Virus record (IMG/VR): IMGVR_UViG_3300037108_000067
Coordinates: 1-34,258 of that record
From: a virus
Strand: one strand, 5' to 3'
Length of the DNA stretch: 34,258 bases
A program made the translations under genes and the position numbers. The notes beneath the pieces are model-generated. The model worked only from the letters and a program-made list of their open reading frames with translations. It was not told where the DNA came from and ran no database searches. Positions 1-7,342 of this stretch are shown here, piece by piece. How positions within the stretch are numbered: position 1 is the stretch's first letter; every line of letters begins with the position of its first letter.

Positions 1-1
1 T

Positions 2-10
2 ATAAATATA
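2..10 (-). promoter_or_regulatory. TATATTTAT start-proximal motif of a gene just outside the window
   Basis: On the minus strand this reads TATATTTAT, the motif that precedes at least ten start codons in this window at a spacing of 4-5 bases. Only one base remains before the window edge, so the gene it serves would begin about three bases outside. The rest of 1-85 shows no gene that I can support. Confidence 0.4.
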
Positions 11-85
11 AGAGAAAAATTGAAAAGCGTAATATTTATTGGTTAAGCAAAACCATTACAAACTCCTACTCTCTTTTTTCATAAA

Positions 86-235
86 TCAGTCATTGGGCGA
101 ACTATACTGCTCAAGTTTCATAACGAGCCGATAGTTCTTTTCCTCAAGCTCCTGTATTTTCTTCTTTAGAAGCAGATTGTCCCGTTTCAGTTGGCGGTTC
201 TCCCGCTCCAGTTTGTCTGTGTTCTTCGCTTTCAT
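86..235 (-). CDS. small coiled-coil protein, 49 aa
   Basis: A 49-residue, highly charged protein starting MKAKNTDKLERENRQLK, with heptad-like leucine spacing over most of its length (LERENRQLKRDNLLLKKKI), so a short coiled coil is likely. Its ATG overlaps the TGA of the preceding gene (ATGA), which implies translational coupling. It begins with the same MKAK residues and similar bases as the gene just upstream. Function unknown; the family is not recognised. Confidence 0.7.
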   Translation of the reverse strand: MKAKNTDKLERENRQLKRDNLLLKKKIQELEEKNYRLVMKLEQYSSPND

Positions 236-477
236 TGCATCAAATACCATGCTTCTTGTAATTTTTGTTGTCTTGCATTAAGAAGGTCTTGAAGCTTAGC
301 TATCCGTTTCCTAATGTCTGCTTTTTCTGCTTCGGTAGGTTTCCTCTGGCCTTGATAACCTATACCGCCGTTATTGTAAATGTTTATCCATTCTTTCGCC
401 CATGATGGTTCCATGTATTGTATAGGACCATCAGGCACACCTATCAGGAATTCAGGCTTTTTGCTCTTCGCTTTCAT
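232..477 (-). CDS. hypothetical protein, 81 aa
   Basis: I place the start at the ATG of MKAKSKKPEFLIG because residues further upstream look non-coding and would overlap the preceding frame more. The protein has a central Trp/Tyr-rich stretch (WAKEWINIYNNGGIGYQG) and a C-terminal basic helix (ADIRKRIAKLQDLLNARQQ). It is coupled to the downstream 49-aa gene by an ATGA overlap. No family is recognised. Confidence 0.65.
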   Translation of the reverse strand: MKAKSKKPEFLIGVPDGPIQYMEPSWAKEWINIYNNGGIGYQGQRKPTEAEKADIRKRIAKLQDLLNARQQKLQEAWYLMQ

Positions 478-634
478 CGTCTTTCGGCACTTTGATTCTT
501 CTACCGTCAATGATATTCCACCCACGGGCTTTTGCGTGCTTGGCACAATACCAAACGGATTCGTGGTCTGTATCGAGGATTAGCTCGCCACAATCGTATC
601 AATAGTGCATCCCTTCTGCCAACGTGATTCTCAT
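452..634 (-). pseudogene. small zinc-ribbon gene interrupted by in-frame TGA
   Basis: An ATG overlaps the stop of the upstream 327-aa gene (GTATGA), the usual coupling pattern here. It opens MRITLAEGMHY, then an in-frame TGA (599-601), then continues without further stops as YDCGELILDTD...WYCAKHAKARGW to a stop at 452. The later residues give C..(x)..C..H spacing of a zinc ribbon in which the TGA sits exactly where the first Cys of a CxxC pair is expected. It is either a nonsense mutation (TGC/TGT to TGA), a sequencing error, or recoding. Other genes here clearly end in TGA, so genome-wide reassignment is unlikely. Confidence 0.5.
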
Positions 635-1614
635 ACTGTTTTTGGTCGGTTATGGTGCTCGTGATTTTGGCACCAACGGGCACCACAAATATCGCATCGC
701 CTATCGTGCTTTTGGAGACACTCTTTGCCGCCACAAATTGGACATCGGTGCTCAATCTTTATGTCGTTGCGAATGCCGTATTTCTTCAACTCTTTGCTGT
801 TGAGTTGGCGTTGGAGAGTGATTTTGATAGAGCTGTAATTGTGGCGGTTCCAATAGTAAACGCCTTCTTCGTCATCAATCAGCCTGTCTTTAGGGCCAAT
901 GTCTCTGCCACTGTGTCGCCATTCACCGTGCGAAGGAACGTAGTATTCGCCATTGACTACAATCCAAGTAGGCGGGTCGTCACGGTTGACTTTCCACGCT
1001 TTGTAATTACGGCCGAAAAACTTCATCGTCTTAGTCTCAGGCGGAATGAAGTGAACAATTTTCTTCCAATGAAGGCCGTCAATCTCTATAATGTCCGATT
1101 CGGCCTTTTTGGCTTTTACTTCAAACCAAGTGCCTTTGAGCTTGAGAAGCTGGTGATAGTCACCCAAAATTCGCATAGTCTTGGCTTGTTCCTCTTCCCG
1201 GCGTTTCTTCTCATTGACCTGCTTTGGTCTGTGAAAGCAAAGAGCCTTGGTTTTGGGATGAACGTAAAAAACTTGTCCATATCCATTGCGATAATCTTCA
1301 ATGCTCTTTTCATTGCCATTGTAAGACCAGTTGTCGTAAAACCAAACTTTGCCATCTTTCTCAAAGGTATTGAGAATCACCGTCTGAGCAATTCGTTCGC
1401 GGGTTTTGTGTGCTTCGGGCACCCATTCCAAGTGAACGAATTCAGAGAAAACTTCGTTCCAGTCAGTTCCAACCCGCGACATTAGGAAGCGGTGAACTTT
1501 GTTGTAGGGATAGTCAGACCCCCAGTAGTGCCTATGCCCATCAGGAAGGCGAACAACATCACGGCTGGGAAGTTCTTCTACAACTTCGGGGGACTCATTT
1601 GCCAGATTTTTCAT
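631..1614 (-). CDS. hypothetical phage protein with C-terminal zinc ribbon, 327 aa
   Basis: A 327-residue soluble protein with many aromatic residues (HRHYWGSDYPYNKVHRF; FYDNWSYNGNEKS) and a C-terminal Cys-rich module CPICGGKEC ... CDICGARWCQNHEHH that should bind zinc. A basic helical segment (KKRREEEQAKT) lies in the middle. I use the ATG at 1614; two TTG codons just upstream are alternatives. It begins 7 bases after the stop of the upstream gene. I recall similar uncharacterised proteins in environmental phages but cannot assign a function. Confidence 0.75.
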   Translation of the reverse strand: MKNLANESPEVVEELPSRDVVRLPDGHRHYWGSDYPYNKVHRFLMSRVGTDWNEVFSEFVHLEWVPEAHKTRERIAQTVILNTFEKDGKVWFYDNWSYNGNEKSIEDYRNGYGQVFYVHPKTKALCFHRPKQVNEKKRREEEQAKTMRILGDYHQLLKLKGTWFEVKAKKAESDIIEIDGLHWKKIVHFIPPETKTMKFFGRNYKAWKVNRDDPPTWIVVNGEYYVPSHGEWRHSGRDIGPKDRLIDDEEGVYYWNRHNYSSIKITLQRQLNSKELKKYGIRNDIKIEHRCPICGGKECLQKHDRRCDICGARWCQNHEHHNRPKTV

Positions 1615-1620
1615 CAACAA

Positions 1621-1905
1621 TTACATAGTATCAGGTTTTCGTTTTTCGTCAAGCCTTCTCCACGCCTTTAGCAAAATTTCATAATTCAAACCAGGCATTT
1701 CCATCTCAAATGGCATAGGTGCCGGTTCAAGATCTGGCTCTGGTCCTAACACTATAGGTATAGTCGGGCTGTTGATTAGGTCATTGAGGCGATTACGCCA
1801 CCACCTTTGGGAACGCAACCGCCCGTCAATCGTTATCTTACTCCAAAGCTTGTGGTGCAGAACCCACACTAAGAAGCCAATAGAGTCAAGGCTATTAGGT
1901 TGCAT
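1621..1905 (-). CDS. hypothetical protein, 94 aa
   Basis: A 94-residue protein with a Trp-rich N-terminal half (WVLHHKLWSKI; RRSQ-like RWWRNRL) and a Pro/Glu-rich middle (GPEPDLEPAPMPFEMEMPG). It overlaps the 3' end of the DUF3307 gene by 37 bases, and no closer ATG gives less overlap. The two genes are probably co-expressed. No family recognised. Confidence 0.6.
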   Translation of the reverse strand: MQPNSLDSIGFLVWVLHHKLWSKITIDGRLRSQRWWRNRLNDLINSPTIPIVLGPEPDLEPAPMPFEMEMPGLNYEILLKAWRRLDEKRKPDTM

Positions 1906-2336
1906 AACAGGTGAAGCGTATTGTCATGGATAATGTAAAGCCACATCGTAATGAAAAACAGCCGTGGCTTTCCATATTTTTCCATTTCTGGGTCATTCAC
2001 CATAGGCTTCAGCGAATTATATGGAGAATCGTCATAATAGCCCGTGGTATCACAATACCCAAATGCTGGATAACCATTGGGGAAATGGTTGCGGCACCAA
2101 ACCAACCGCCTAAGAATGAAATGCCATCGGTCAAGAATGAAATGAGTGACGCCTATGAACAACAGAGCTTTCCACGATAGAGTCAGTATGGTGAAGCAGG
2201 CGGTATAAACCAGAACATGGACTAAGCAGTTGAACGATTTCTTGCTCTTGTTCATTGCCATCCAGTCGGATTGTAGCCAAAAGTCGCCTACGAAGTGACA
2301 AAGCAGAAACATTATTGGATAATATAACACGTTCAT
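1869..2336 (-). CDS. DUF3307-family membrane protein
   Basis: A 155-residue integral membrane protein. The N-terminus has the DUF3307 signature CHFVGDFWLQSDWMA followed by a basic NKSKKS, and there are about four hydrophobic segments (residues 4-18, 40-65, 125-153). The family is common in phages and bacteria but has no established biochemical role. The ATG overlaps the TGA of the upstream gene (ATGA). Confidence is in the family, not the function. Confidence 0.75.
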   Translation of the reverse strand: MNVLYYPIMFLLCHFVGDFWLQSDWMAMNKSKKSFNCLVHVLVYTACFTILTLSWKALLFIGVTHFILDRWHFILRRLVWCRNHFPNGYPAFGYCDTTGYYDDSPYNSLKPMVNDPEMEKYGKPRLFFITMWLYIIHDNTLHLLCNLIALTLLAS

Positions 2337-2599
2337 ACAAACTTAATTGATTTTTTGTTTAACCAATCAAAGGAAATTGTAAACAATCCACAACCGAACT
2401 GAAAACGAGCATGTCCGTTATATTTATTTACATAAGGCCAGCAAAATCCCTTTGGATGAAGCAACGTGAAAATGAATCGTTTTTCATATCCGTTAGCTGT
2501 GCCATAAGGAAACTCTAAACAAAACAAGCAATTATTACAATTACCTTTACCATAGTAATCAGGTATTTTCAACTCAAATTGTTTGATTAACAGATACAT
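2333..2599 (-). CDS. hypothetical Cys-rich protein, 88 aa
   Basis: An 88-residue protein with a cysteine cluster (CNNCLFC near residues 20-26, further Cys near 53 and 70), suggesting metal binding. It is the first gene of the leftward operon 2599-86: a strong promoter (TTGACT, 16 bases, TATAAT) lies directly in front, with only 7 bases between -10 and ATG, so its mRNA is nearly leaderless. No recognised family. Confidence 0.7.
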   Translation of the reverse strand: MYLLIKQFELKIPDYYGKGNCNNCLFCLEFPYGTANGYEKRFIFTLLHPKGFCWPYVNKYNGHARFQFGCGLFTISFDWLNKKSIKFV

Positions 2600-2606
2600 T
2601 GTAGAA

Positions 2607-2634
2607 ATTATACCACTGGTTATTAGTTAGTCAA
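2607..2634 (-). promoter_or_regulatory. sigma70-type promoter, leaderless layout
   Basis: TTGACT at 2629-2634, a 16-base spacer and TATAAT at 2607-2612, with GGC directly before the -35 box. ATG of the 88-aa gene follows after 7 bases, so transcription would begin at or next to the start codon. Confidence 0.8.
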
Positions 2635-2637
2635 GCC

Positions 2638-3549
2638 TCAGAGTTCGCCTATTGTAGTTGTGCCCGGTGGCGAAGGCAATCTTACAGTCGTCGGTATGGT
2701 AGGCGTATCTTCGTTAGTTTGCTGACATGCTACCCAATTATCCGCTATCTGTTGGGCAGTGTTGGGAGCACTCTGAATGCCTCCTATATTTATGGTGCTA
2801 TAGAATTGTGGATTGATAGTTGTGTTAACATACTGTATGTTGGCATTAGGCGTAACACTATTTGTCACAACAGAAAATTCTGTCAAATCAAAGTCTGATA
2901 TTCGCGGGTTGAAAGGGCCTGACTCAATCGTAACGGACCTTGGATAGCCTTCTTTCTTTGGAGTAGGCGACTTCTTCAACGCCTCCATTATCTCATTGAA
3001 CTTAGGCAATTCAGTAGTAGGAATGGAAAAGCCTTTCTCCATGTATTTTTTCAGGTGAACCGCCGTAGCTACGGAGTCGCGGACGTTGTTGAAGCGTATT
3101 ACCCTGCGCCTAACGTCCTCAAGGGCTGTGTCGCCTACAACGATACGTTCGCCATCGAACCCAAACTGACAAGCGGTGAAATCAAACCCATCAAGCAGTT
3201 CCTCTATCCTGCTCCAGAACCTAAAAGAAACGAATTGGACAGCGATTGTTTTGTTGTATTCCTTATCGCAAATGTGAAATTGGTAAGTCGTGTTATATTT
3301 GTTCTTAGTTTCGCCTACAACGTGATAGCAATAGGGGATTGAGTTCATCACCCTTTTATGCCGTTCAAGCTGTTCAGCGTCTCTAAAAAAGAAATCTATG
3401 TCGTGAGCAATAGGCCAGTCCTCTATAGCCTTCCACACAGAGCCGCCAGCCAACCAAGGGCCGTCTGGCTCTGGCCGCGGTAGGCGTCTCAGGACTCTAC
3501 ATAGCTCGGAGTCCTGATTGATAACATTCTGGAATAGCTCAGTTCTCAC
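2638..3549 (-). CDS. nucleotidyltransferase-like protein, 303 aa
   Basis: The N-terminal half resembles the DNA polymerase beta-type nucleotidyltransferase fold: a GGS-type motif (LAGGSVWKAIEDW, residues about 34-46) followed by DIDFFF (about 50-55) as the metal-binding DxD, then a later GFDFTACQFGFDG segment that could supply the third acidic residue. The substrate is unknown; phage relatives are annotated only as NTase-like. The C-terminal 90 residues are Thr/Asn/Pro-rich and look disordered. It overlaps the downstream-strand neighbour's stop by four bases (ATGA coupling with the 117-aa gene). Its N-terminus resembles the N-terminus of the GatB/YqeY-domain gene two genes away. Confidence 0.7.
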   Translation of the reverse strand: MRTELFQNVINQDSELCRVLRRLPRPEPDGPWLAGGSVWKAIEDWPIAHDIDFFFRDAEQLERHKRVMNSIPYCYHVVGETKNKYNTTYQFHICDKEYNKTIAVQFVSFRFWSRIEELLDGFDFTACQFGFDGERIVVGDTALEDVRRRVIRFNNVRDSVATAVHLKKYMEKGFSIPTTELPKFNEIMEALKKSPTPKKEGYPRSVTIESGPFNPRISDFDLTEFSVVTNSVTPNANIQYVNTTINPQFYSTINIGGIQSAPNTAQQIADNWVACQQTNEDTPTIPTTVRLPSPPGTTTIGEL

Positions 3550-3899
3550 TTTACGACTTTGAAATAGAATCTGCCGAACAGATTGGAAACTACTCCAACA
3601 ACGAGATTGGTTTTTGGCTTAGACCAACCGTTCACAAAAAGCGTATTCATGTATGTGCCGTTAACGTCTGTATTTAGCTTCAATATGAAATAATTGGTTT
3701 CGCCGGGAGAAAGTGTAATCGTGGATGGCGTAACACTGATAGGCGAAGTGAAGCTAGGCGAATCGTCATATAGCATCCTTGCGGTGAATGTTACCGGCTC
3801 TTTTTTGTAGCCGTAAACCATGTAAGTTTTCTCAATGTCCCCCGCCAAAGAGGCGATGCAGGATAGAGCCAATAATGCAACTGCGATTTGTTTTTTCAT
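3546..3899 (-). CDS. exported protein with type I signal peptide, 117 aa
   Basis: MKKQIAVALLALSCIASLAG is a typical signal peptide with probable cleavage after SLA (S at -3, A at -1). The mature part is rich in alternating beta residues (VTFTARMLY; PSTITLSPGETNYFILKLN), suggesting an Ig-like beta sandwich. It would act in the periplasm or outside. Its ATG overlaps the end of the upstream GatB/YqeY gene by four bases. Function unknown. Confidence 0.7.
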   Translation of the reverse strand: MKKQIAVALLALSCIASLAGDIEKTYMVYGYKKEPVTFTARMLYDDSPSFTSPISVTPSTITLSPGETNYFILKLNTDVNGTYMNTLFVNGWSKPKTNLVVGVVSNLFGRFYFKVVK

Positions 3900-4606
3900 G
3901 CTTTTAGTTTTTTCTCCAAAATTTCAGTGACAATCCGAATATCGGCCTTGCCCTTGGTCATTTTCATAGCTACACCTTTCAGGTGGTTGATTGAGTTAGT
4001 TTTGCCTTTCTTGTAATCATCAATACTTTTTTGATTTTCTTTGAGAATTGTATCGCAAAGAGCTTCAAGCTCCGATTGGTTGCTGTTGACAACGTATGGG
4101 TAAATTGTAGTAAGTTCTATCCAAGTCAACTTGTCAGCGAAATACTTCTCCACAGTCGATTGAATGTATTTCCAAGGGTATTCGTATTGCCCACACTCTC
4201 TAACGAATTCGCTGAATTCCTCAAGGTTGAAGCCTTCACAGAAAAAGTTGAACATTTCTTCACGAGTGGCGAATTTGGAAGTCAATAACTGAACAATGAT
4301 TTTGCTAGTAAGTGTGGGAAAACACCTAATCCAAAGCGAACGTTCAAAGAGAATATCGAACATCGGATAGGAAATGAAATGCCCTTCATCATTTCTTTCA
4401 GGGATAAACCACCAATCAATGTCCTCTGGCGGTAATCCGTATTCATCACGAAAACGCCATTTCTGATAAAGAGGCAAGGCACCCTCAGCCTTGAAACAAG
4501 ACGTAGCGGCAGCTTTCCATCCTTCACCAATCAAAATGAACTGAGACGGCGGATGTGCCCACATTTGATGAATTCGCAGCAACCTTTTGTCCAGTATTTC
4601 TATCAC
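3896..4606 (-). CDS. NTase-like protein with C-terminal GatB/YqeY domain, 236 aa
   Basis: The last 110-130 residues match the GatB/YqeY domain, in particular the tail ILKENQKSIDDYKKGKT then GVAMKMTKGKAD then ILEKKL, which parallels the conserved Q(V)MK-T-KGKA(N/D)P tail that contacts tRNA in the amidotransferase GatCAB. The N-terminus (ILIGEGWKAAA ... PPEDIDWWFIP) resembles the GGSxW...DIDFFF segment of the neighbouring NTase-like gene, but the first motif is degenerate. The start is GTG at 4606, only 6 bases after a -10 box. A tRNA-related role is inference from the tail alone. Confidence 0.65.
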   Translation of the reverse strand: MIEILDKRLLRIHQMWAHPPSQFILIGEGWKAAATSCFKAEGALPLYQKWRFRDEYGLPPEDIDWWFIPERNDEGHFISYPMFDILFERSLWIRCFPTLTSKIIVQLLTSKFATREEMFNFFCEGFNLEEFSEFVRECGQYEYPWKYIQSTVEKYFADKLTWIELTTIYPYVVNSNQSELEALCDTILKENQKSIDDYKKGKTNSINHLKGVAMKMTKGKADIRIVTEILEKKLKA

Positions 4607-4612
4607 AGAATA

Positions 4613-4640
4613 AGTCTAACAGATTTTTATAGAATGTCAA
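4613..4640 (-). promoter_or_regulatory. sigma70-type promoter, leaderless GTG gene
   Basis: TTGACA at 4635-4640, 16-base spacer, TAGACT at 4613-4618, then 6 bases to the GTG at 4606. The TGA stop of the ASCH gene lies inside the -35 hexamer. This arrangement supports the GTG start. Confidence 0.7.
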
Positions 4641-4993
4641 GCCGCCAGTTCAAAAATGCCCAATCGTCCACGGCAAGGATAAAAGGGTAATACCTTTGCG
4701 TTACGCAACACAAAACCATAAAATCCTTTTTCAAACCAATCGCTATCACTGTGCTTTACGCAGTCAATTATTTCTACTTCGCCTATAATACCGCCAGTGT
4801 AATCATAGATAGCCTTAACAAAACCAGCACCTAACATCTGCTTTGCCAGTTCCATTCCCTTCTTGTCAACCTTCTGGGCAGCGTGGACAAGCACCTTCCC
4901 CCTATAGGGCGTAATCCAAGAGCGGTTCTCAATGTCTTTTATGCCTGCCACAATAAGGCTCGCAAATGGCTGACGAATACTAATACATTTCAT
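4637..4993 (-). CDS. ASCH-domain protein, 118 aa
   Basis: MKCISIRQPFASLIVAGIKD followed by ENRSW...YRG, then HAA, is the ASCH (PUA-like) signature; these proteins are thought to bind RNA or modified nucleotides. I start at MKCIS because GGAAGG lies 6 bases upstream; longer readings run into the preceding nuclease gene. The HNH cassette just upstream probably inserted in front of it, overlapping its first 14 bases. Confidence 0.8.
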   Translation of the reverse strand: MKCISIRQPFASLIVAGIKDIENRSWITPYRGKVLVHAAQKVDKKGMELAKQMLGAGFVKAIYDYTGGIIGEVEIIDCVKHSDSDWFEKGFYGFVLRNAKVLPFYPCRGRLGIFELAA

Positions 4994-5633
4994 GTTTTTC
5001 CTTCCAATGATGTTCTCTATGGCAATTAGCACAGAGCAATACACATTTCATTATTTCTGTTTCTATTGTTTCCCATTTCCTACACCAAATCTTTTTTATG
5101 GCAGAGTCCTTTTCCATAGGATCTTTGTGGTGAAAATCTAAAGCACCAGTACATTTATTATATCTACATTTGACGCATTTACCACCTAATATTTCAATAG
5201 CACGTAACCTATTCTTTACTTTTCTCTTTACGTCATCAACTCTACCTTGTTTTTTCCATATTTTTGATGGACATTTCCAATATTCTCTATTATTTTTAGA
5301 AAAATTATTTCTACATTCTAACGAACAAAAATGAAACTTATTAGAAAAAGCATCAGGCATTATGTAAATATCATTTTTACAAAAATCACATTTGACATTT
5401 TTGCCTCTTCGTTTCTTGAAATTGGCACATTTATGGCATAACCTATTTTCTCTGGTTGCTACATCATACATCCATTTAGATGAATAATACAAATCTTTTT
5501 TACACTTAACACAATTTCTTTTCCATTTCTTTTTGCTTATAATATTTTCGCATTCTATCTTCATTGATTTGTTTTTTGTTTCGTTGGTAATATTCTCTTC
5601 GCCAACGTCGTTTTGCGTTAAGTTGCTCATCAT
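4980..5633 (-). CDS. HNH homing endonuclease with zinc fingers, 217 aa
   Basis: The C-terminus carries an HNH core: GALDFHHKDP ... CVLLCANCHREHHW. Upstream are three Cys pairs (CVKC, CHKC, CDFC ... CSLEC) that form zinc-finger DNA-binding modules. The first 49 codons overlap the 51-aa MGRK gene in the +1 frame; the ATG lies 28 bases into that gene, at the same place as in the LAGLIDADG locus at 10456. There is no obvious ribosome-binding site for this ATG. An internal start at MKIECENI is possible. Confidence 0.8.
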   Translation of the reverse strand: MMSNLTQNDVGEENITNETKNKSMKIECENIISKKKWKRNCVKCKKDLYYSSKWMYDVATRENRLCHKCANFKKRRGKNVKCDFCKNDIYIMPDAFSNKFHFCSLECRNNFSKNNREYWKCPSKIWKKQGRVDDVKRKVKNRLRAIEILGGKCVKCRYNKCTGALDFHHKDPMEKDSAIKKIWCRKWETIETEIMKCVLLCANCHREHHWKEKHEMY

Positions 5634-5661
5634 ATGTTTTGTATTTTAGTTTTCTGCCCAT
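5506..5661 (-). CDS. MGRK-family small basic protein (ORF1 of HNH cassette), 51 aa
   Basis: Starts MGRKLKYKTYDEQLNAKRR and continues with REYYQRN ... RKYYKQK, a strongly basic helical protein. Three other loci in the window (10428, 24642, 30290) encode relatives of 51-53 residues, each in front of an endonuclease. The YY-x2-N repeats resemble N-terminal DNA-binding repeats found fused to some phage HNH proteins. It carries the TATACTTAT motif upstream, whereas the nuclease does not. A role in DNA binding or in expression of the nuclease is inference. Confidence 0.7.
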   Translation of the reverse strand: MGRKLKYKTYDEQLNAKRRWRREYYQRNKKQINEDRMRKYYKQKEMEKKLC

Positions 5662-5666
5662 ATGAT

Positions 5667-5675
5667 ATAAGTATA
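5667..5675 (-). promoter_or_regulatory. TATACTTAT start-proximal motif
   Basis: TATACTTAT on the minus strand, 5 bases before the ATG of the MGRK gene at 5661. The variant is identical to that at 10415-10423. Confidence 0.45.
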
Positions 5676-5702
5676 TTACTCCAATCAAAAAACTCCAACA
5701 AA

Positions 5703-5927
5703 TTACAAAATAACTATATTACATTCGCCTAAACTTTTTCCCTCTCCGTTGTCTTGATAAATCAAAGTTTGCTTATTGTATTTTCTTTTCTCTAAAACAT
5801 CTGTTTTTATTAGTGGCGATGGAATACAATATCCCCAGTCCTCTCCATTATCTCCAGAAATGTGAAAATAAAGTTCTTTCTCAGGACATAGTTTCTTTAG
5901 TTTGTCAATCCACTCTTTTGTTTTCAT
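5703..5927 (-). CDS. hypothetical protein, 74 aa
   Basis: A 74-residue soluble protein (MKTKEWIDKLKKLCPEKE start; FHISGDNGEDWGYC middle). It is divergent from the Pro-rich gene at 5968 with only 40 bases between starts. No family is recognised. Confidence 0.6.
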   Translation of the reverse strand: MKTKEWIDKLKKLCPEKELYFHISGDNGEDWGYCIPSPLIKTDVLEKRKYNKQTLIYQDNGEGKSLGECNIVIL

Positions 5928-5954
5928 ATTTTTTTTCGCTTACAATTTGTTTTT

Positions 5955-5963
5955 TATATTTAT
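5955..5963 (+). promoter_or_regulatory. TATATTTAT start-proximal motif
   Basis: TATATTTAT followed by CTCC and the ATG at 5968. The exact 4-base spacing agrees with six other TTTAT copies and supports this start over one 66 bases upstream. Confidence 0.5.
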
Positions 5964-5967
5964 CTCC

Positions 5968-6519
5968 ATGAGTAACTATAACACATTACATATAAGCACC
6001 AACGACAAGAACCTATTGGATCAAGCAAAGGCTCTGTGTCAGAACTATGGATACGCTTGGCCAGATACGCTATCTAAAACCAATCCGAATTCATGGATAA
6101 AAATAGACCTAGTTACAAAAAAAGTATCAGTAGTTTCTAATCTTAGAGGCGCTGATAATAAATCCTTTACAGCAGTTGACCTATCAGGCGTAATCCCACA
6201 TCTGAATAAAGCACCTGTTGATTATGCTTTGAATGCTCCAGTGGCACCTGTTCCAGCACCGCTACCGCCACCACCAGCACCAAAAACATCAATCCCAGCA
6301 ACACCAAGGCCAGCCGCTGTCGTTCCAGCTAAACAGCCAGTAAAGGCACCAGTAAAGGCTCCAGTGAAGCCAACCACTCCAGTAGCCCCAGTAGGCAAAC
6401 CGCCAGTGAAGCCTCCTGTAGTGCCGCCTAACACGGTAAAACAAACTCCGCCAACTCCAATTAAGCCACAACAAAAAGCAAAAGGCGACGGTCTTACGCT
6501 AACAGTTCCAACATACTAA
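5968..6519 (+). CDS. protein with Pro/Ala-rich tail, 183 aa
   Basis: Residues 1-80 look folded (MSNYNTLHIS; DQAKALCQNYGYAWPD; VSVVSNLRGADNKSF). Residues 85-175 are a Pro/Ala/Val/Lys tail with repeats such as PVKAPVKAPVKPT, ending GLTLTVPTY. The tail resembles linkers in structural or secreted proteins. It is the only rightward gene in the first 10 kb apart from the endonuclease loci. Its stop overlaps by four bases the stop of the convergent 56-aa gene. Function unknown. Confidence 0.7.
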   Translation: MSNYNTLHISTNDKNLLDQAKALCQNYGYAWPDTLSKTNPNSWIKIDLVTKKVSVVSNLRGADNKSFTAVDLSGVIPHLNKAPVDYALNAPVAPVPAPLPPPPAPKTSIPATPRPAAVVPAKQPVKAPVKAPVKPTTPVAPVGKPPVKPPVVPPNTVKQTPPTPIKPQQKAKGDGLTLTVPTY

Positions 6520-6686
6520 TCTTCGGAAGGCTCTACGTCTTTCAAACTATTGCTTTGTTGGTTCATTATGTCGTTTATGAGCTGTAGTCGAATCTGTGGC
6601 TCATAACCGCCAACAGGGCCCATTATTTTCAATGTGTCCTTAGCTATGTCCACCAGCATAAGTAATTGCTTTTCGCTTATTTTCAT
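6516..6686 (-). CDS. hypothetical small helical protein, 56 aa
   Basis: MKISEKQLLMLVDIAKDTLK then QIRLQLINDIMNQQ: a short, helical phage-type protein. Its ATG overlaps the stop of the P-loop gene (ATGA), so it is the last gene of the operon 8020-6516. No family recognised. Confidence 0.65.
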   Translation of the reverse strand: MKISEKQLLMLVDIAKDTLKIMGPVGGYEPQIRLQLINDIMNQQSNSLKDVEPSED

Positions 6687-7342
6687 TTTTCGATTCCGGT
6701 TCCATAAAATACTCTTTTCATTGCCACTATGTTTGTGAGTTGTGCAACGCCTTGTTCATTGCCTTCAATTTCAATGAACGGAATCTTATTCTGTTTCAAA
6801 AAGCTCTTTACCGTTCCATCAACGCCTGCTGCCTGTGACTTCGTATGAAGCCGACCATTGGGGTTGTAGTCTTTCCTTCTGACTACTAGCACATTCAGAT
6901 TGTTACATTTAGCGGTTTCCTCAAAGACAAGCTTCTTTAGTGTTGCTCTCTTTTCGCCATCATAGATGGGCGTAAGGAATAACGGGCTATCGGTGATAAC
7001 TACCTGAACTTGTCCCAATAAGCGAAAGATTCTGTGATGTTGTTTGCCAAAGATATAGACCTGATTCTCAAAGGTTTTATTCCTTTTCTCCCAGACCAAA
7101 TCTTTAGCATACTCGGCCGCCAGCTCACAATCAATGCCCATCCATTTCAACTTAGAGAACAGAGAGGCAGCCATCGTTGACTTACCTGCGCCGGGTCCAC
7201 CGAGCAAGTTTACAACGAGCGTATTCTTATACCGTGGCTGACTTTTTGCGAGCTTCTTCGAGCCTTTTCCATCTTTCGTTCGCCCACTTTTCACGTCGCC
7301 GTCTATTTGCTTCGTCTTTTTTGACTTGTTTCCAAATGCCAT
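6683..7342 (-). CDS. P-loop NTPase / kinase-like protein, 219 aa
   Basis: Walker A GGPGAGKSTMA lies at residues about 47-57, followed by SLFSKLKWMGIDCELAAEYAKD, then VVITDSPLF as a probable Walker B. This order fits the AAA_28/NadR-kinase-like ATPases found in phages. Substrate unknown. The basic N-terminal 40 residues (KSKKTKQ; GRTKDGKGSKKLAK) are coded by DNA that also codes the last 38 residues of the upstream gene; this 116-base overlap is unusually long, so a later non-ATG start cannot be excluded. Confidence 0.7.
   Translation of the reverse strand: MAFGNKSKKTKQIDGDVKSGRTKDGKGSKKLAKSQPRYKNTLVVNLLGGPGAGKSTMAASLFSKLKWMGIDCELAAEYAKDLVWEKRNKTFENQVYIFGKQHHRIFRLLGQVQVVITDSPLFLTPIYDGEKRATLKKLVFEETAKCNNLNVLVVRRKDYNPNGRLHTKSQAAGVDGTVKSFLKQNKIPFIEIEGNEQGVAQLTNIVAMKRVFYGTGIEK

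Noticed and set aside
452-634. Genome-wide reassignment of TGA
   Set aside because: Many well-supported genes in the window end with TGA, often in ATGA overlaps.
507-755. Minus-strand 82-codon frame
   Set aside because: It overlaps the zinc-ribbon end of the 327-aa gene in another frame and lacks any protein-like features or start signal.
652-1485. Long plus-strand open frame of 277 codons
   Set aside because: It is antisense to the 327-aa gene, has low-complexity hydrophobic composition and no promoter, while the minus-strand protein has a clear zinc ribbon.
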